The notes under the pieces: generated by a model
Told to the model about the DNA's origin: nothing
Seen by the model: the letters and a program-made list of their open reading frames with translations, nothing else
The model's database searches: none
Source: Bacteroidales bacterium
GTDB lineage: Bacteria > Bacteroidota > Bacteroidia > Bacteroidales > UBA932
Assembly (NCBI GenBank): GCA_018433265.1
Contig: JAHDRO010000267.1
Span: 1 to 17,973, forward strand
Reading direction: 5' to 3'
DNA length: 17,973 bases
Shown here: in pieces, positions 15,732 to 17,973 of the stretch
Layout: each line of letters starts with the position of its first letter
How positions within the stretch are numbered: the stretch's first letter is position 1
Translations under genes and position numbers: made by a program

Positions 15732-17603
15732 CTATTTATCTTCTCCGTAAATATCTTTTATCACTTCATCTAAATATCCAAGTCTTTTTAAGACAGCTTT
15801 ATCTGGCAAACCAGTATCAAAATCGATTCCAGCTTCCTTAAAGAAATTTTGACCTAACTTTTCTACATCTACAGTATATCCCTTTAATGGCCCAGCTTCA
15901 AGTGGAGGATCTCCAATTGCTCTCTTTGTTAGAGTCATATCCTTTGGTTTTATACCTTCTCTTAAATTAAATGCATATCTCATCATAAATATTCTAAGTC
16001 CTGCATTAAATGCTGCTTGCTGATCAAAGTTCATACCTGTTATAGCAGCAATGTACTCATAAACTGTCTCTGGTGGTGCGCAAAGTGTGCTGAAATAGCA
16101 CATGCTAGATGCATTTAATACCTCTGTAAAAACTGTCATACTTAAATCCATTGGACCAGTGCCTTCAAAGATGAAATTTTCTTCACTAATTGGTGCTAGC
16201 ATTTGAGCTCCACCAATGCCGCCTTTTACGTGTCTACCAGGAGTTGGGTCGTATTTATATGTTCTAGCTAAACCGGGAGAATGCCGTGGGTCATGCATTG
16301 GGAGTTCAATACCAGAAGCGGTTTGTAAATATTCTTTGCCTTTATTCCAGTAATTTGCAGCATATGCAGAACCTTGAGCTAAGATCGCACCGCAACCATC
16401 TCCATTAGCCATTTTCTCCATTATTTTCACTATTGCCTCGCCATTGCCCCATGTCAATTCAATGCCATCTAATTCCTCTTTTGACAATATGCCTCTTTCA
16501 TAGCATTCCATTGCCCATGCTATAGTCATACCGGCTGAAATTGTGTCAAAACCATATCTGTTGCAGATTTCATTGCATTTTAACATTGCGTCAGGTTCTC
16601 CACAGAGCATAGTGCTTCCAAACGCAGCAGCAGTTTCGTATTCAGGTCTTTCGGTTGGCCCTAATGGCCATCTTCCATCGTTGACTTCGTATTCTGCGCC
16701 ACAACCAAGTGGGCAACTAGCACAGTTGTATTTCTTTGTCTTGTATCTATCGAGCGCGATTGAACCCATTTTTTCTGCTTTTTCTTCACCAAAGTCAATT
16801 ACACCTACACCAGCCCAGTTTTTAACAGGAGAATCCCCATTTAAAGCTGAAGCAGGAGTGCCTACGCCAGTCCCATAAGTTCCAAATGCCTGTGCCATTT
16901 GATTGTCTTTCATAGCCTCGGTTACTTTTTTATTAATTTCTAGTACTTTATCTGGGTGAGCTACAGGGATATCTTTAGTTCCTCTTACTGCTATAGCCTT
17001 CAATTTTTTAGAACCCATTATTGGACCAGTTCCACCTCTAGCTGGAGCACGATGCCCATCGTTTATAGGGCAAGAAATCAATGAAACTCTCTCACCTGCA
17101 GGACCAATTGCAGTAACTCTTACTTTTGGCTCGCCAGTTTCTTCTTTTAATGCTTCCCAAACTTCTTTTGTATCCATTCCCCATAGATGAGACGCATCTC
17201 TTATCTCAACTTTTCCGTCATTGATGTAGATGTACACAGGCCTTGGAGATATTCCTTTGATAAACAAAGCATCATACCCTGCCTTTTTCAATTCAGGTCC
17301 AAAGTATCCCCCTGAATTTGCATCATTCCATCCGCCAGTTATCGGGGATTTATTTACAACGGTGTATCTGCCACCAAACCAAGCTTTTGTGGCGCTTGTT
17401 GGACCAGTTATAAAACCGATTACACTATCTGGACCAAGTGGGTCAGTGCCGGGTTTCATCATATCGTAAAGAATTTTAGCGCCAAAACCATAGCCTCCGA
17501 TGAAGTTTTCAGCAAGTTCTTTTGGAGTTTCTCTTTCCTCGATATCTCCGATCGACAAATCGATAAATAACATTTTACCTGCATAACCGTAAAGCATTTT
17601 CAT
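15732..17603 (-). CDS. aor: Aldehyde:ferredoxin oxidoreductase, tungsten type
   Basis: Oxidises aldehydes to carboxylic acids with ferredoxin as acceptor (or reduces acids at low potential) using a tungstopterin and one [4Fe-4S] cluster in the cytosol. Length is 623 aa, typical of the family. The N-terminal fold signature is GGYGFGAKIL (37-45), with the pterin region near GPTSATKAWFGGRYTVVNKSPITGG in two adjoining parts (67-80, 80-91). Cluster ligands are C294-AS-C297-PLG-C301, with the fourth probably C502 (SSMC). The second pterin motif is HDPRHSPG (437-444). The longest frame begins at ATG 17603, but AAAGGAG lies only 2 nt ahead of it; ATG 17597 has 7-nt spacing and is the likelier start. 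The MoaD-like gene abuts the stop. The physiological aldehyde is not predictable. Confidence 0.94.
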   Translation of the reverse strand: MKMLYGYAGKMLFIDLSIGDIEERETPKELAENFIGGYGFGAKILYDMMKPGTDPLGPDSVIGFITGPTSATKAWFGGRYTVVNKSPITGGWNDANSGGYFGPELKKAGYDALFIKGISPRPVYIYINDGKVEIRDASHLWGMDTKEVWEALKEETGEPKVRVTAIGPAGERVSLISCPINDGHRAPARGGTGPIMGSKKLKAIAVRGTKDIPVAHPDKVLEINKKVTEAMKDNQMAQAFGTYGTGVGTPASALNGDSPVKNWAGVGVIDFGEEKAEKMGSIALDRYKTKKYNCASCPLGCGAEYEVNDGRWPLGPTERPEYETAAAFGSTMLCGEPDAMLKCNEICNRYGFDTISAGMTIAWAMECYERGILSKEELDGIELTWGNGEAIVKIMEKMANGDGCGAILAQGSAYAANYWNKGKEYLQTASGIELPMHDPRHSPGLARTYKYDPTPGRHVKGGIGGAQMLAPISEENFIFEGTGPMDLSMTVFTEVLNASSMCYFSTLCAPPETVYEYIAAITGMNFDQQAAFNAGLRIFMMRYAFNLREGIKPKDMTLTKRAIGDPPLEAGPLKGYTVDVEKLGQNFFKEAGIDFDTGLPDKAVLKRLGYLDEVIKDIYGEDK

Positions 17604-17656
17604 CTCTCCTTTCAGGTTTAAAAACTATAATTGGTCACGCCTAATCTGTTAACTTT

Positions 17657-17685
17657 ATTATATTACTACTATAGAACTTTACCAA
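17657..17685 (-). promoter_or_regulatory. Sigma-A promoter of the AOR operon
   Basis: On the minus strand, TTGGTA (17680-17685, four of six consensus bases) lies exactly 17 bp before a perfect TATAAT (17657-17662). Initiation would fall near 17650, giving a leader of about 45-50 nt, too short for a molybdenum-cofactor riboswitch. Confidence 0.75.
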
Positions 17686-17691
17686 GTATTA

Positions 17692-17707
17692 TTTAGGCTT
17701 GCCTAAA
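17692..17707. promoter_or_regulatory. Operator-like inverted repeat upstream of the AOR promoter
   Basis: TTTAGGC-TT-GCCTAAA is a perfect 7-bp inverted repeat with a 2-bp centre, 6 bp upstream of the -35. Its TTAGG...CCTAA form resembles the operators of DtxR/IdeR-family metal-dependent repressors. A degenerate second copy, TTGGTCACGCCTAA (17631-17644), lies just downstream of the expected start of transcription. The regulator is an inference. Confidence 0.5.
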
Positions 17708-17717
17708 ATTAAACAAT

Positions 17718-17745
17718 AAAAAAGAGCAAGGTCATTCCCTTGCCC
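17718..17745 (-). terminator. Rho-independent terminator of the right-edge gene
   Basis: Read on the minus strand, GGGCAAGG (17745-17738) pairs with CCTTGCTC (17731-17724, one G-U pair) around a 6-nt loop and is followed by TTTTTT (17723-17718). The loop includes the stop codon of the gene it closes. Confidence 0.88.
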
Positions 17746-17973
17746 ACTTACAATTCTCTTTTAAATGAGATATTACTTCCTCAATTTTTATAGCGTTTGC
17801 AATTTTTTTAGCTTCTTCATTGATTTCTTTTATTTGAGCTTCATCAACTTTTAGCATTGTAAACAAGAGCTTATTTACAGTAGTTGCTAACTTTTCATAA
17901 GTCATTTTGATTTTGCCTTCCCTTATGCTTAGAAGTAGTTCAGACTCTGCTCCAACTGCAACAGTTAAAGCTA
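17732..17973 (-). CDS. C-terminal part of an unrecognised protein (5' end beyond the window)
   Basis: An uninterrupted minus-strand frame enters from the right edge (first full codon at 17971) and stops at TGA 17734-17732, giving 79 residues. It begins ALTVAVGAESELLLSIREG and continues as charged, helix-forming sequence rich in Lys and Glu (EKLATTVNKLLF, IKEINEEAKKIANAIKIEE), ending CKWARE. The good terminator overlapping its stop shows that this is a real gene end. There are no metal-binding or catalytic motifs in the visible part, and I do not recognise the family. It is transcribed in the same direction as the AOR operon but is separated from it by the terminator and the AOR promoter. Confidence 0.7.
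   Translation of the reverse strand, partial: ALTVAVGAESELLLSIREGKIKMTYEKLATTVNKLLFTMLKVDEAQIKEINEEAKKIANAIKIEEVISHLKENCKWARE

Noticed and set aside
17604..17656. Molybdenum/tungsten cofactor riboswitch in the AOR leader
   Set aside because: The leader predicted from the promoter is only about 45-50 nt, too short for the Moco riboswitch, and no multi-stem fold is evident.
1..17973. CRISPR array, phage or defence island, tRNA or rRNA genes
   Set aside because: No regularly spaced repeats, integrase, defence-gene signatures or structural RNA sequences were seen on either strand.

Overview
This is low-GC, AT-rich bacterial DNA with strong AGGAGG-type ribosome binding sites, tightly packed co-directional genes and several GTG/TTG starts. 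Those traits, plus a selenocysteine formate dehydrogenase with NuoE/NuoF-like partners and a tungsten-type aldehyde:ferredoxin oxidoreductase, point to a strictly anaerobic Firmicute of the Clostridia/Tissierellia type. The assignment is an inference from gene content; no rRNA is present.

Layout. (1) Positions 1-77 are the 3' end of a group II intron (domains V and VI with a bulged branch-point A); the rest lies left of the window. (2) 145-2328 is an exported metallophosphatase/5'-nucleotidase with two C-terminal LysM repeats, closed by an 18-bp-stem terminator. (3) 2439-7709 is a plus-strand run: a CDF-type metal exporter with a doubled cytosolic domain, a GCS2-type glutamate-cysteine ligase, an ATP-grasp ligase overlapping it by 4 bp, uracil-DNA glycosylase, and an alpha/beta hydrolase. 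A small DUF1294 membrane protein converges on it and overlaps its 3' end. (4) 8094-14747 is a formate dehydrogenase operon: NuoE-like, NuoF-like, a NuoG-like/FdhF catalytic subunit read through an in-frame UGA (selenocysteine) at 11235-11237 with an adjacent SECIS hairpin, then MoaB/Mog, MobA and FdhD, which make and sulfurate its molybdopterin cofactor. (5) On the minus strand, 17603-14749 is an aldehyde oxidoreductase operon (AOR, MoaD/ThiS-like protein, HesA/MoeB-like E1) with a good sigma-A promoter and an operator-like inverted repeat. (6) The right edge holds the C-terminus of an unrecognised minus-strand gene ending in a terminator.

How it fits together. Regions 4 and 5 are two convergent pterin-metalloenzyme operons, each carrying its own cofactor genes. 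The FDH side has MobA (nucleotide addition, giving bis-MGD) and FdhD (sulfur transfer). The AOR side has a MoaD/E1 sulfur-carrier pair and no nucleotide transferase, as expected for a non-nucleotide tungstopterin enzyme. The FDH trio has the wiring of NAD-linked, possibly ferredoxin-bifurcating, soluble formate dehydrogenases that connect formate/CO2 to NAD(H). AOR would link aldehydes and carboxylic acids to ferredoxin. In region 3 the glutamate-cysteine ligase plus non-GshB ATP-grasp pair suggests synthesis of glutathione or a related thiol.

I found no CRISPR array, phage genes, rRNA or tRNA. The most noteworthy items are the Sec/SECIS formate dehydrogenase, the intron tail, the non-canonical thiol-ligase pair, the operator-like repeat at the AOR promoter, and a perfect 32-nt palindrome inside the AOR operon.
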